Source: Fonticella tunisiensis (GTDB lineage: Bacteria; Bacillota; Clostridia; Clostridiales; Caloramatoraceae). From it: a DNA stretch of 64,000 bases. The notes beneath the pieces were generated by a model. That model did no database searches. It was given only the letters and a program-made list of their open reading frames with translations, and was not told where the DNA came from. Every line of letters starts with the position of its first letter. Positions within the stretch are counted from its first letter, which is position 1. The stretch spans positions 1 to 64,000 of the forward strand of contig NZ_SOAZ01000001.1 of assembly GCF_004364155.1 (NCBI RefSeq), written 5' to 3'. This document shows, piece by piece, positions 1 to 8,879 of the stretch. The position numbers and the translations under genes were made by a program.

Positions 1-50
1 TGTATGTTTGGATTAGACACCTATATCATACATGATTTTCACTATGGTTG

Positions 51-815
51 TTATTTTTTTATTCTATCTGTTGCATTTAATTTTACAATGAACCATCTAA
101 CATTAACATCATTAGTTATATCTTCTATTTGTTGAGTTAGGAAATCTATATGTTTTAATTGAATTGAAATTAGCTTTCTTTGATGTTCGCCAATAAGCCC
201 CTTTAAAGACTTCTGGAGTAAGTCCGGGCTTGCCTTTAACTTTTTATTAGCAAGTGAAGATAAAGCTTTTGGATCATTAACCCCATTGATTATAGCCTCA
301 ATCATAGCTCTACTTGATACACCTAGAATATCAGAAACAACTGAAGAAAGTTTAATATTAGCACTTTCAAGTACCTTTTGAAGCCTATTGATCTCTCTAG
401 AACGCTCTTCAATCAGACTACGTCTATAACGCACAATTTCTCTTAACTCTCGTTGTTCTCTAGAAGGAATATAACTTCCTTTTAAGAGACCATGTTTAAG
501 TAAATTAGCTATCCATTTAGCATCTTTAACATCGGTCTTACGACCAGGTACGTTTTTAATGTGCTGAGCATTAACTACTAGAGTTGGTATTTGCTCTAAC
601 TCAAGCAAGTTGTAAATTGGTTTCCAGTATACCCCTGTGCTTTCCATAGCGACAGCTTCACATTGCTTTTGCTTTATCAAATCAACAAGCATAAGAATGT
701 CTTCTGTCATAGTTCCAAATGATTCAATTTCTTTACCATTTGGAGTCAAAACACAGGCAACAATAATTTTTTTATGGACGTCAAGTCCACAACAATTTTT
801 GTACAATACCTCCAT
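51..815 (-). pseudogene. IS110-family transposase, C-terminally truncated
   Basis: This is the N-terminal RuvC-like DEDD half of an IS110-family transposase. Visible catalytic positions are the Asp in CGLDVHK (about residue 12), the Glu in AMESTGVYW and the two Asp in KTDVKDAKWI. A coiled-coil region follows (about residues 115-150). IS110 enzymes are usually about 400 aa and end in a second domain with a catalytic serine. This one stops at 254 aa, with an unrelated tail after about residue 238, so it is a non-functional remnant. The start at 815 has an AAGGAG site 11 nt upstream. The missing 3' part lies at or beyond the window edge, or was lost by recombination. Confidence 0.85.
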
Positions 816-1060
816 ATCGATCTACTCCTTAAAGAAATAGTTGGTAAAGCCTTCTGATATTAATAATCTACTCTGCGTGCTTCCAAAAGAGGAGCGACAA
901 TAGTTGGTACATAAAGAAGGCTAAAATCAAGCTAGTTTCGGACTAAGCAGTACCAAACACAATCGACTTTGTACCAACTATTTGAATTCTTCCCAACTAT
1001 CAGAGTAATATTCAAACTGCTTTATGGAGGTAGTTTTCATTCTAGTTGGTGAAATTTATT
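816..1060 (-). ncRNA. Candidate IS110 bridge-RNA region
   Basis: In the IS110 group the non-coding end upstream of the transposase encodes the bridge RNA that pairs with donor and target DNA. This segment is that flank. It carries a repeated core: AATAGTTGGTA at 836-846 and 899-909, its inverse GTACCAACTATT at 971-982, and partial copies at 992-1000 and 1043-1052. AAGCCTTCT (847-855) pairs with AGAAGGCT (915-922). These can form stems in the minus-strand transcript. The RNA assignment is inference from position and repeats. The element looks dead. Confidence 0.35.
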
Positions 1061-1169
1061 TCATGTATAGCTAGTTCATAGCACAGGAAATATTTACAAA
1101 TAGAAAAAATCCAGCATATTATGTTAACTTATCATTGAAGTATGATAAACAATGATAGGAGGTCAACAT

Positions 1170-2112
1170 ATGCTGGATCTTAACAAGAAATATTCTACTA
1201 CAGAAATTGAAAATCTAAAAGACTTTATTACCGTAGCCTACGTGATAATTGATGAAATTTACCACGTAGTAGCTCCCAATACATGTTAAAGAACGTAGAA
1301 ATATCAAGGCTTCAAAGATGAGCGATAGTGAAATAATTACCATCAGTGTTGTTGGTGAATTGCTCACTATTGACTCGGAAAAAGCCTAGTTTAACTTCTG
1401 TAAAAAGAACTTTAAAGACTTATTTCCAAGGTTTTGTGATAGAAGTAGATTTAATAACTCGAAGAGCTCTTTTCAAAATAATAGAGCTGATTCACAAAAA
1501 ACTATCACAATTATTGGGGTATTACGATTCTACACTTAGAGTTGTAGATAGTATGCCCATCCCAGTATGTCACTTTGGTAGAGCAACGTTCATAAGACAT
1601 TTAAAGGTTATGTGAGTTATGGAAGATGTCCGTCTAAGAAAGAAACTTATTACGGATTTAAACTTCATCTGCTTATTACACTAGATGGCTATATAACTGA
1701 TTTCTGTCTTACTTCAGCTGATATTGATGACAGAGCTGAACTATGGGATTTAGTAGAATCCTATCATTCAATAATTATACTTGGAGATAAGGATTATATA
1801 GATAACCATCTTGCTTCTGAATTAAAAGCTGAAAAGGGTGTAACCTTGCTTCCACTAAAGAGGAACAACAGTAAGTCTCAGTATCCAAAACAGTTAAGAC
1901 GAATTATATTTAAGCTTCGTAGAAGGATTGAAACTACTGGTTCCCAGCTATCTTGTCAACTTAACATTCAAAGAGTTCTGGCAAGGCCAGTCTGGGGTCT
2001 TATCACTAGGATTAAGACTAAACTTTTAGGCCATGGACTTTGTCACTACGTAAATAAAGTATTTAATAATGAGTCTAAAGTATCTCAAATAAAAGGATTA
2101 ATTTTTGGTTAA
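1170..2112 (+). pseudogene. IS982-family transposase, multiply frameshifted
   Basis: The conceptual product begins MLDLNKKYSTTEIENL at 1170 behind AGGAGGTC. It continues in shifted frames through SDSEIITISVVGELLTIDS (about 1322-1385), a TAG near 1397, and FCKKNFKDLFPRFCDRSRF. The frame then changes to one reading VVDSMPIPVC, and finally to YGRCPSKKETYYGFKLHLL and ILGDKDYID up to 2112. The DSxPxPxC motif and the order of the DDE blocks are typical of IS982. At least three frame changes and one stop separate the parts, so no functional transposase can be made. Confidence 0.85.
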
Positions 2113-2252
2113 ATAAACCTGTTGACAATTCATAACAGTATCTTAGGAATAGTGTAACTATTTTTATTTCCATAATATTCCTAAGTCTAAAATTTTAAAT
2201 TAGCACAACGAGTTAATTTATAAATTATATATCGTACATGAGACGTAACAGA

Positions 2253-2299
2253 ACAGGAATATTTGCCTGATTGAAAGCAGGCTTGTATTCCTGTTTTTA
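2253..2299 (+). terminator. Intrinsic terminator after the IS982 relic
   Basis: ACAGGAATA and TGCCTG on the left arm pair with CAGGC and GTATTCCTGT on the right arm across a short loop. A TTTTTAAT tract follows. It probably belonged to a gene displaced by the IS. Confidence 0.7.
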
Positions 2300-2368
2300 A
2301 TAGCAAACATATGTTCTGAAGATTTTGAATGTATTATAATAACAAGGAGTGAAGCATTAGTACGAACC

Positions 2369-2397
2369 TAGTCAATGAGTATTACAGTTGATATAAT
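2369..2397 (+). promoter_or_regulatory. Probable sigma-A promoter of the methylase gene
   Basis: A perfect TATAAT at 2392-2397 is preceded, with a 17-nt spacer, by a weak -35 TAGTCA (4 of 6). It lies 35 nt upstream of the dcm-like start. Between the IS982 gene end and this promoter I see only the terminator and a short copy of a TAGCACAACG motif (2203 onward) that recurs at 58 kb. Confidence 0.5.
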
Positions 2398-2431
2398 AAA
2401 AATGTAAGTTTACATAGGAGTAGATGACAGT

Positions 2432-3778
2432 ATGATTGTAGTTGATTTATTTTCTGGTGCAGGAGGTTTAACTGAGGGATTTGTAAGAGAAGGCTTTGAA
2501 ATAGTTGCACATGTTGAGAAGGAACGATGGGCATGCGAAACCTTGAAAACAAGGATTTGTTTTCACTATTTAAAATCTAGGAATGATCTTGATTTATATT
2601 ATGAGTACATAAGAAGATCAAATGATTATAAAAATATTGCCCAAGATAGACAAATTATTTTTGATAAGTATCCTGAATTGAAAGAGAAAGTTGAATCTGA
2701 AGTTTTAAATAAAACTTTTGGTGATCCTAAAGAAGATCCAGGAGCAACAGCAAAAGAAGAGATAATCAGGCTTATTGAAAAAAATTTAAAAGGCAGAAAA
2801 GTAGATGTAATAATAGGTGGGCCACCCTGTCAGGCATATTCCCTGATTGGAAGAGGCAGAATGGGGCGGGCAGCCAGAGAGGATAAAAGAAACTTTCTTT
2901 TTTACTATTACAGAGATGTAGTAGAATATTTTAAACCTGAAGTTTTTATTTTTGAAAATGTTCCGGGAATATTAAGTGCACATAATGGAAGGATATTTGA
3001 GGTAATTAGAGAGGAATTTGATACTATTGGTTATAATATATTGTCAGGTGTTGATGAAAAAGACCCGAGAAAAAATATAGTTAATGCAAGTGATTTGGGA
3101 GTTTATCAAAATAGAAAAAGGGTTATATTATTTGGAACAAGGAATAATCTAAAGTACCCTGACTTTAAAAAATATGCTGTGAAATTGAATGAAGTACAAT
3201 CAACAAGAAATGCTATAAGCGATTTGCCATTTTTGCAGCCAGGTGAAGGAAATGATTATTTTTGGGGTGAATATGAGAATAATGATATAAAAAATCTTTC
3301 AGAATTTCAAAAGTTAATGAGAGAAGATAGTATAGGAATATTGCATCATATGGCTAGAAGGCATCAGGATAGGGACAGACGAATTTATCAAAGAGCAATT
3401 GAAAAAGCTAAAATTGGGGAGCAACTTAAGTATAAGGATATCCCTGAGGAAGATAGCACACATAGGAATAAGGAGGATTTTGAAGATAGATATAAAGTCC
3501 ACTGGTGGGAGGATGTGCCACATACAATTGTTGCACATATAGGTAAGGATGGACATTACAACATACATCCTGACATAAATCAGCTTAGGTCACTAACGGT
3601 AAGAGAAGCTGCAAGAATACAGAGTTTTCCGGATAATTATAAATTTGAGGGGCCAAGGACATGGCAGTATGTTCAGGTAGGAAATGCTGTACCACCGCTT
3701 ATGTCCCAAGCTATAGCAAAAGCAGTTAAGGAAGAGTGTTTTAATAATCCAAAATACAGAATTAGGAGCGAAGATTAA
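2432..3778 (+). CDS. DNA (cytosine-5-)-methyltransferase
   Basis: A 448-aa C5-cytosine methylase that transfers a methyl group from SAM to cytosine in a specific DNA site. The conserved blocks appear in order: motif I DLFSGAGGLTEGF (residues 5-17), motif IV GGPPCQAYS with the nucleophilic Cys near 133, motif VI ENVPGI, motif VIII QNRKRVILFG, motif IX TVREAARIQSFPD, and motif X VQVGNAVPP near the C-terminus. The insertion between motifs I and IV is somewhat long. The gene is followed 21 bp later by vsr, the usual partner of Dcm-like enzymes whose product 5-methylcytosine can deaminate. No cognate restriction endonuclease is visible next to it. The target sequence cannot be read from the gene. 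Confidence 0.95.
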   Translation: MIVVDLFSGAGGLTEGFVREGFEIVAHVEKERWACETLKTRICFHYLKSRNDLDLYYEYIRRSNDYKNIAQDRQIIFDKYPELKEKVESEVLNKTFGDPKEDPGATAKEEIIRLIEKNLKGRKVDVIIGGPPCQAYSLIGRGRMGRAAREDKRNFLFYYYRDVVEYFKPEVFIFENVPGILSAHNGRIFEVIREEFDTIGYNILSGVDEKDPRKNIVNASDLGVYQNRKRVILFGTRNNLKYPDFKKYAVKLNEVQSTRNAISDLPFLQPGEGNDYFWGEYENNDIKNLSEFQKLMREDSIGILHHMARRHQDRDRRIYQRAIEKAKIGEQLKYKDIPEEDSTHRNKEDFEDRYKVHWWEDVPHTIVAHIGKDGHYNIHPDINQLRSLTVREAARIQSFPDNYKFEGPRTWQYVQVGNAVPPLMSQAIAKAVKEECFNNPKYRIRSED

Positions 3779-3799
3779 ATTGCCATGGAGGTCATATAG

Positions 3800-4213
3800 G
3801 TGGCAGATGTATTTTCAAAAGAAAAACGCAGTGAAGTTATATCAAAAATAAAATCAACGGATACGAAATTTGAAGTGGAGGTTAGAAAATGGCTGTTTGC
3901 GAAAGGGCTAAGGTTTCGAAAAAATGTTGGAGATTTACCAGGCAAGCCGGATATAGTTTTGCCTAAATATAGAACCGCAATATTTATACACGGATGTTTT
4001 TGGCATAAGCATGAGAACTGTAAATATGCCTATATACCAAAGACAAGAACCGAGTTTTGGGTTACCAAGATAGCAGGAAATGTTGAAAGGGATTCCAGAA
4101 ATATTCAAAGCTTGAGGGACAGTGGATGGAAAGTCATAGTGTTGTGGGAATGTGAATTGAAGAAAAATTTTGATCTCCAAATGGAACTACTTTATAAGTC
4201 AATATTATCTTAA
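3800..4213 (+). CDS. vsr: Very short patch repair (Vsr) endonuclease
   Basis: A 137-aa Vsr protein of normal length. It nicks 5' of T in the T:G mismatches left by deamination of 5-methylcytosine. Conserved features are the N-terminal MADVFSKEKRSEVISKIKS block, the active-site segment GKPDIVLPKYRTAIFIHGC with the catalytic Asp, the zinc-ligand and histidine cluster CFWHKHENC, and the C-terminal WKVIVLWECEL. The start is GTG, with a GGAG site about 9 nt upstream. It is probably co-transcribed with the methylase just upstream and should match its recognition sequence. Confidence 0.95.
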   Translation: MADVFSKEKRSEVISKIKSTDTKFEVEVRKWLFAKGLRFRKNVGDLPGKPDIVLPKYRTAIFIHGCFWHKHENCKYAYIPKTRTEFWVTKIAGNVERDSRNIQSLRDSGWKVIVLWECELKKNFDLQMELLYKSILS

Positions 4214-4328
4214 GTCGATGACTTGGGTTGTAGGTGCCAAGCGCTTGAAATATCAAAGTGCCATAAGAATATTGACTAATTGATGTATGAGTTGAGAAAC
4301 TTATAAATTCTATATATTTAATAATAAT

Positions 4329-4840
4329 GAAAGATTTTTATTCAAGAGAGGAATATATTAGGAAATATAATTTGGTCAGATAATATTCAAAGCGTTTTAA
4401 CTCTTGACTTAAGTATGGAAATGAGATTTAGGGATGATAGAAAAGAGCTATATTTAAATATTCTTGGTGTTAAACTAGGAATGACTGTAGTTGATATTGG
4501 ATGCTGACCTGGAACCCTAACTAGAAAACTGGCAAAATGGCTTGGAGAACAATCAAAAATAATTGGGATAGACAGGGACACAAAATTTATTGATTATGCT
4601 AAAAGTAAGGCTATTGAGCAAAAACTCTACAATGCCAACTATTATGAGGGAGATGCATTGAATTTGCCTTTAGAGGATAATTCAGTGGATGTGTGCCTGT
4701 CACATACAGTAATTGAGCATGTACCGAACAGGGAGTTTCTATTAGAACAAAAAAGAGTATGTAGACCTGGTGGCAGGGTGCGCGTTATGTACTCAAGACC
4801 GGATAAATCTATAAAAATTGAACCAGAGTTATTACCATAA
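4329..4840 (+). pseudogene. SAM-dependent methyltransferase (class I), broken
   Basis: The frame from about 4362 reads SDNIQSVLTLDLSMEMRF and then VVDIGC, stop, PGTLTRKLAKWL, where the SAM-binding glycine motif should be GCGPGT. A GGA codon has become TGA near 4506. The rest of the Rossmann fold is recognisable (IIGIDRDTKFIDYA, EGDALNLPLEDNSVDVC, HTVIEHV, RVCRPGGRV), and the product ends at 4840 without the usual C-terminal third. The start MKDFYSREEYIR (4328) is in another frame. Domain type: Methyltransf_11. The substrate is unknown. It is dead by at least one stop, one frameshift and truncation. Confidence 0.75.
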
Positions 4841-4990
4841 GGCAGATTAAATAAACTGCTTCTAGTAAAATTGGCTTAAAATAAAAATTATAGAAACTTA
4901 GTACATTTGGGGATCTGCTCCAACTTCTGGGATGTATAGCTTTGATCCTTCCAAGATAAATGAAAAAAGTAGACAACAAATATCCAAATT

Positions 4991-5049
4991 CAGGGGAAAA
5001 ATTAATAACCACCTTGTTTAAGGCTAAAATATATTTATATTTATCTATC
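4991..5049 (-). repeat. Stray copy of a queE segment
   Basis: About 59 bp match the internal queE sequence at 12880-12938, with four mismatches seen by eye, including AAAAATTAAT and CACCTTGTTTAAG. It is not flanked by more queE sequence. It is a small, partly decayed duplication in an otherwise featureless gap (4841-5078). Confidence 0.7.
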
Positions 5050-5123
5050 TTTTTAGCCCCCTAGAGTATTTGGACAATTAGTCTTAATATGACAGATTAA
5101 ATTGTCAAAGGGGGAAATTGTAT

Positions 5124-5849
5124 ATGTCAGTGACAAAAAGAAAATTCACACCAGAGTTTTATGGATACTACAAGATAACCAGGGATCTTAAAAGAAACTT
5201 TAACCTAAAAATCAATATGACAAAGGTGTACAGGCTCTGAAAAGAGTTAAATATACTAAGGCCTCAAAGAGAAATAAAACCAAAGCATCCTGGAAAAATT
5301 GCTAAAAACAGAACAGTTACAGCATCAAACCAATTGTGGGAGGCAGATATAAAGTATGGTTATATAGAAGGTGAGGACAGGTTTTTCTATATAATGAGCA
5401 TCATAGATGTTGCCGATAGGGATATTGTTGCTCATTATATAGGACTCAATTGTACAGGGGAGGATGCTGTAAGATTATTAAAAATAGCATTGCATAAAAG
5501 GTAGCTTTATGATGCTGAAATTAAGCCGGTTATACGTTCCGACAACGGACCACAGTATATCAGCCATGCTTTTGTTTCTGCTTGTGAGAAGTTAGGTATA
5601 GAGCATGAAAGAATACCTTACAAAACGCCAAATATGAATGCACACATAGAAGCATATCATAGGATACTTGAGGATGAATGCCTAAGTATAAATGTATTTG
5701 AGAGCTATACTGAGGCATATAAGGAAGTTAATGATTTTGTAAAAAAATACAGCACAAAGCGGATACACTCGGCAACAAAATATATGCCGGCCAAGGAATA
5801 TTATGAGTATCTACAGAAAACTAATGAAAAAGTCAATATAAGGATGTAA
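5124..5849 (+). pseudogene. IS3-family transposase OrfB (rve), two stops
   Basis: Reading from ATG 5124 gives MSVTKRKFTPEFYGYYK, then a stop at the TGA in CTCTGAAAAG (about 5238), then KELNILRPQ and the integrase core. The DDE residues are visible: Asp in LWEADIKYG, Asp in RSDNGPQYIS and Glu in NAHIEAYHRILEDE. A second in-frame TAG lies near 5502 (HKR, stop, LYDAEIK). The C-terminal part from 5634 stays open to 5849. The product is an IS150-like DDE transposase missing its N-terminal partner and inactivated by two nonsense codons. Confidence 0.85.
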
Positions 5850-5870
5850 AGTAAGGTCTGGCGAAGCGTA

Positions 5871-5981
5871 CCCTTGACATTGAGGGCATGCATGATAGCC
5901 TTGTCTCAAAAGTGGCAGGATCTGAATTTTAGGCTGCTGCCAGAGCCAAGAATCATGCATGCGGAGGCTCAATGTCAAGGG
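5871..5981 (+). repeat. Long hairpin in the IS3 right end
   Basis: CCCTTGACATTGAG (5871-5884) pairs perfectly with CTCAATGTCAAGGG (5968-5981). Inside it CATGCATGAT (5887-5896) pairs with ATCATGCATG (5952-5961), and GGCAG pairs with CTGCC nearer the loop. It could block read-through transcription into or out of the element. A degenerate version recurs at about 44.33-44.46 kb. Confidence 0.8.
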
Positions 5982-6046
5982 CAGACCGCGATAAAAATAA
6001 TAAATTTTTGAAATTCTACGTAAGCCAATGAAAATTTAATACAGTG

Positions 6047-6747
6047 TCCAATAATAGGGGGTCAATCCGTGGAAATGGAGGAATAAAAATATCAACAAAT
6101 AATCCAGGGTGTCTTGGAGTCATTCTTAAATTACTCGGGGTAAACTTGAAGAAAGGCAATGTTGAGGAAGCTAAACTTCCCTATGGACTAAGGGATGATT
6201 TTTTATCACCAGCGGAATTATCTTTTTATAAAGTTTAGTAGAAGCTCTTGAAGGAAGAGCACAGGTTTTCACTAAGGTGTCTTTATCAGATATATTTTTT
6301 GTAAGGAGACCCGATCAAAATATTTCCTATAGAAATAAGATTGATAGAAAGCATGTAGACTTTTTAATTTGCAGTAATGATACTCTCAGACCGTTAGCAG
6401 GAGCTGAGCTTGATGATACCAGCCATAATAAACCTGATAGAGTTGAAAGGGATAGATTTGTAAATGAGGTATTCAAATCTGCGGAGCTTAAGCTTATTAG
6501 ATTTGAGAATAAAAGGACATATACTATTCAGGAAGTAAGAGAAAGAATTGATGAAATCTTTGCAGAGCTTTCTAAGGAAGAAGTAAAGACATATGCAGCG
6601 GTAAGCAGTGAAAAGGCCAGTGTTCCAACATGTCCAAAGTGTGGAATACCTATGGTTTTAAGGGAAGAGAAAAAGGGAGACAGGGCAGGAGAAAAGTTTT
6701 ATGGGTGTTCTAATTTTCATAAGTGTAGAGAAGTGGTTAGATATTAA
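6047..6747 (+). pseudogene. DUF2726 / topoisomerase zinc-ribbon protein, frameshifted
   Basis: The first part (to 6238) reads GCLGVILKLLGVN and LRDDFLSPAELSFYKV. A one-base shift near 6234 moves to the frame running to 6747: VEALEGRAQVFTKVSLSDIFF, HVDFLICSNDTLRPLAGAEL, DRFVNEVFKSAELKLIRF. It ends with a four-cysteine ribbon (CPKCGIPMVLRE, then YGCSNFHKCREVVRY) like those at the C-terminus of type IA topoisomerases. DUF2726 is a nuclease-like domain of unknown role. The 5' end abuts the IS3 right end and no good start or ribosome site is visible, so the gene is probably both truncated and frameshifted. Confidence 0.75.
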
Positions 6748-6840
6748 CAACTTTACTTGCTTTTGCTGTCACGGCTGGATACCTAGGAGTGGTTAATAAA
6801 TTATAAAAAAAAGAAGAGTACCAAGCTTGTAACAAACTGG

Positions 6841-6888
6841 GAGCATCCATAGATTTGTGTAAATCATATCTATAGATGCTCTTTTTAT
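6841..6888 (+). terminator. Intrinsic terminator
   Basis: GAGCATCCATAGAT pairs with ATCTATAGATGCTC and is followed by TTTTTAT. It lies about 95 bp after the DUF2726 relic. The rest of the 6748-7092 gap shows no gene. Confidence 0.8.
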
Positions 6889-7092
6889 GTATATATAAAT
6901 GGTAAACATGGAAATAATAACTACAAACATTTTGAAAGAAGTAATCAATTATGCCCGAACTGAACATACCTTATGTTAACCTTAATTCTGAATTTAAAAA
7001 ATGCAAGAACATGGAGGAATTAACATTATTCAACAATTTTTGGAGGCTGAGATGGAAGAATAAAATAAATTTACACAAATCTGCCGACGTTC

Positions 7093-8184
7093 TCATAATG
7101 TATTAAAAACTGTACAGTAATTTCCTTCAGGAGTTCTACATTTTGAACATCTAACACATATTGCTGGCCTTCTATCTCCATCTTTCCATCTTTTTATTAA
7201 ATGAGGCTCTGCAAGCAAAGGTCTTGATAGAGCAAAATAATCAATATTTGTTTCATTTAAGATTTTTTCAATGTTATTAATATTTTTAAATCCACCCACT
7301 GTAATTATTGGAACATTAATTTCATTACTAATAATTTTTGCATATTCAAGAAAATAACCTTCTTCTTGTATTTCATGGTCATCAAAAACTTCTCCAACCA
7401 TTGATTTGGCTTTTCCGTGAATATTACCAGAAATTTCGATAGCATCAATACCGATCTCTTCTAATTTTTTGCAAATAAGTCTGGTTTCCTCAAAGGATAA
7501 TCCGCCTTCAAAGAATTCACTGGCAGTAAGTTTTACCAATATAGGGAAGTCTTCTCCTACCTTTTCTCTCATTTTATAATATATTTCAAGTAAAAATCGC
7601 ATTCTATTTTCCAAGCTACCGCCATATTCATCAGTTCTTCTGTTGTAATAGGGGCTAAGAAATTGATTTATTAAATAGGTGTGTGCACCATGTATTTCTA
7701 CTCCGTCAAAACCAGATTCCTTTACTCTTCTACCGGCATCGGCAAAAGCATTTACTATATAGTTTATTTCTTCTTTAGTCATAGCTTTACCAATAACATT
7801 TGTGCTTTTTTCAGCAACCTCACTTGGAGCATAGATAACTCTTTCACCAAGGTTAAAGGTGGTTTTTGTTCCACCATAGGCTATCTGCATGATGATTTTT
7901 GAGTCATAGCTGTGAACTAAATTGGTTAATTGTTTATACTCATCAATAAATGAATCGTCATAGATTCCCATCATTCCAGGATTAGGCTGTTCCTCTTTTA
8001 CAACATTTGCGTATCCTGTTATTATTAAGCCAACCTCGCCCTTAGCCAGGTCCTCATATATTTTATAAAGTTTCTCTGTCATATGTCCGTCTTTTGTTGT
8101 CATGTTTTCCCAAGTAGCACTTCTGACAAATCGATTTTTTAGAGCAATGTTTCCTAGTTTAGTTTCTTCAAATAAAGTTTTCAT
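7093..8184 (-). CDS. Old Yellow Enzyme family NADH:flavin oxidoreductase
   Basis: A 363-aa single-domain FMN ene-reductase of the OYE family, which reduces activated C=C bonds with NAD(P)H. The TIM barrel starts with LGNIALKNRFVRSATWE. The substrate and FMN motif GVEIHGAHTYLINQFLSP and the family signature NRRTDEYGGSLENRMRF are both intact. The Cys-rich tail (CVRCSKC, then YC) is common in short clostridial members. It lacks the Fe-S and FAD domains of the larger relative at 22.6 kb. An AAAGGAT site lies upstream of the ATG at 8184. It is monocistronic with no pathway neighbours, so the substrate is unknown. Confidence 0.9.
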   Translation of the reverse strand: MKTLFEETKLGNIALKNRFVRSATWENMTTKDGHMTEKLYKIYEDLAKGEVGLIITGYANVVKEEQPNPGMMGIYDDSFIDEYKQLTNLVHSYDSKIIMQIAYGGTKTTFNLGERVIYAPSEVAEKSTNVIGKAMTKEEINYIVNAFADAGRRVKESGFDGVEIHGAHTYLINQFLSPYYNRRTDEYGGSLENRMRFLLEIYYKMREKVGEDFPILVKLTASEFFEGGLSFEETRLICKKLEEIGIDAIEISGNIHGKAKSMVGEVFDDHEIQEEGYFLEYAKIISNEINVPIITVGGFKNINNIEKILNETNIDYFALSRPLLAEPHLIKRWKDGDRRPAICVRCSKCRTPEGNYCTVFNTL

Positions 8185-8258
8185 ATGTTCAATCCTTTCT
8201 AATCCATGTTACTAAATATATTTAAATAATACTATGCATTTTTATTTATCAAGATTGA

Positions 8259-8453
8259 TTATAGTTCTACTTTTAGTTTTTCTTCAAGAATCATATCAAT
8301 TTTCGCAGATAATTTTTTTAAGGATGCTTCTTTCACGTTTTCATCTAAATTATTAGGTTTACATTCATTTGAAAGTTTATTCAATATTTTTAATCTTAAT
8401 TTATTGCCTTCAGATTGAATTACTAACATAGCTTTAAATGTATTTATATTCAC
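8259..8453 (-). CDS. Small hypothetical protein (64 aa)
   Basis: An open frame of 64 codons, rich in Lys, Leu and Glu, with likely two amphipathic helices and no recognised motif. It lies 74 bp upstream of the OYE gene on the same strand and could be co-transcribed with it. I see no strong ribosome site before the ATG, so it may not be a real gene. Confidence 0.35.
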   Translation of the reverse strand: MNINTFKAMLVIQSEGNKLRLKILNKLSNECKPNNLDENVKEASLKKLSAKIDMILEEKLKVEL

Positions 8454-8666
8454 AAATTCATATTCTTTTCTTTAATGAAAGGCAAAATAATAGTTTGATG
8501 TAAAACTAATTATATAAAAACAATAGTTTTTCGTCAAACTACTGTTAGCTTTCCTCTACACTTACATGTACTTTTATAAATCACCCTAATAGATTATATC
8601 ATACTAAGACATTCTGAAGGAAATTCTCATGTCAATCTAAAAACATCTTATATGTATGTGGAGATA

Positions 8667-8689
8667 GGTGTCAGCTTGGTGACAAATTG
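8667..8689 (+). repeat. Diverged REP-like half-site
   Basis: GTGTCAGCTTGGTGACAAATT resembles the core GTGCCAGGCTTGTGACAAATT found at 9717 with about four differences. It lies on the left side of the RAYT relic. Confidence 0.45.
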
Positions 8690-8745
8690 ATATTTATATA
8701 AAAATAAAATATTTTATACAGAAAGTATTAAAGATTTAATTTCTT

Positions 8746-8818
8746 TGTAGGAGCGAATAGTATTTGCCCGTTGAGTAAGCACTAATTTCAGGACGGGCGA
8801 TTGATAATCGCCCCTACA
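8746..8818 (+). repeat. 73-bp palindromic interspersed repeat
   Basis: Terminal inverted repeats TGTAGGAGCGA (8746-8756) and TCGCCCCTACA (8808-8818) differ at one position. An inner palindrome GGGCGATTGATAATCGCCC lies at the right side. The GTAGGGGCGA...CGCCC pattern resembles a short repeat seen between genes in many bacteria (recall, not a search). The wider 8454-8879 gap also holds an imperfect inverted repeat near 8490-8545 and no gene. Confidence 0.65.
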
Positions 8819-8879
8819 GGAGGAGTAAGATTCCTTGTTACTTTCTATATAGATAAAAAATATTCAAGTGAGAAATAAA

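Larger units (their letters stand above)
5079..6046 (+). mobile_element. IS3-family element remnant
   Basis: A left end TGGACAATTAG (5079) and a right end ACAGTGTCCA (to 6050) are rough inverted matches around an orfB-type transposase. The element is about 970 bp, shorter than typical IS3/IS150 elements (1.2-1.5 kb), and I find no orfA, so it is internally deleted. The 3' end contains a long hairpin. A second, more decayed copy of the right end lies at about 44.2-44.5 kb. Confidence 0.65.

Noticed and set aside
4500-4512. In-frame TGA in the methyltransferase as a possible recoded codon
   Set aside because: The family needs Gly here (GCGPG), TGA differs from GGA by one base, and the gene is truncated and frameshifted as well. 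There is no sign of selenocysteine or a changed code in intact neighbours.
6047-6070. Similarity of AATAATAGGGGGTCAATCCG to the femX 3' end at about 47195-47215
   Set aside because: Only about 18 of 20 bases match and there is no further match on either side. Chance or very old debris cannot be told apart.
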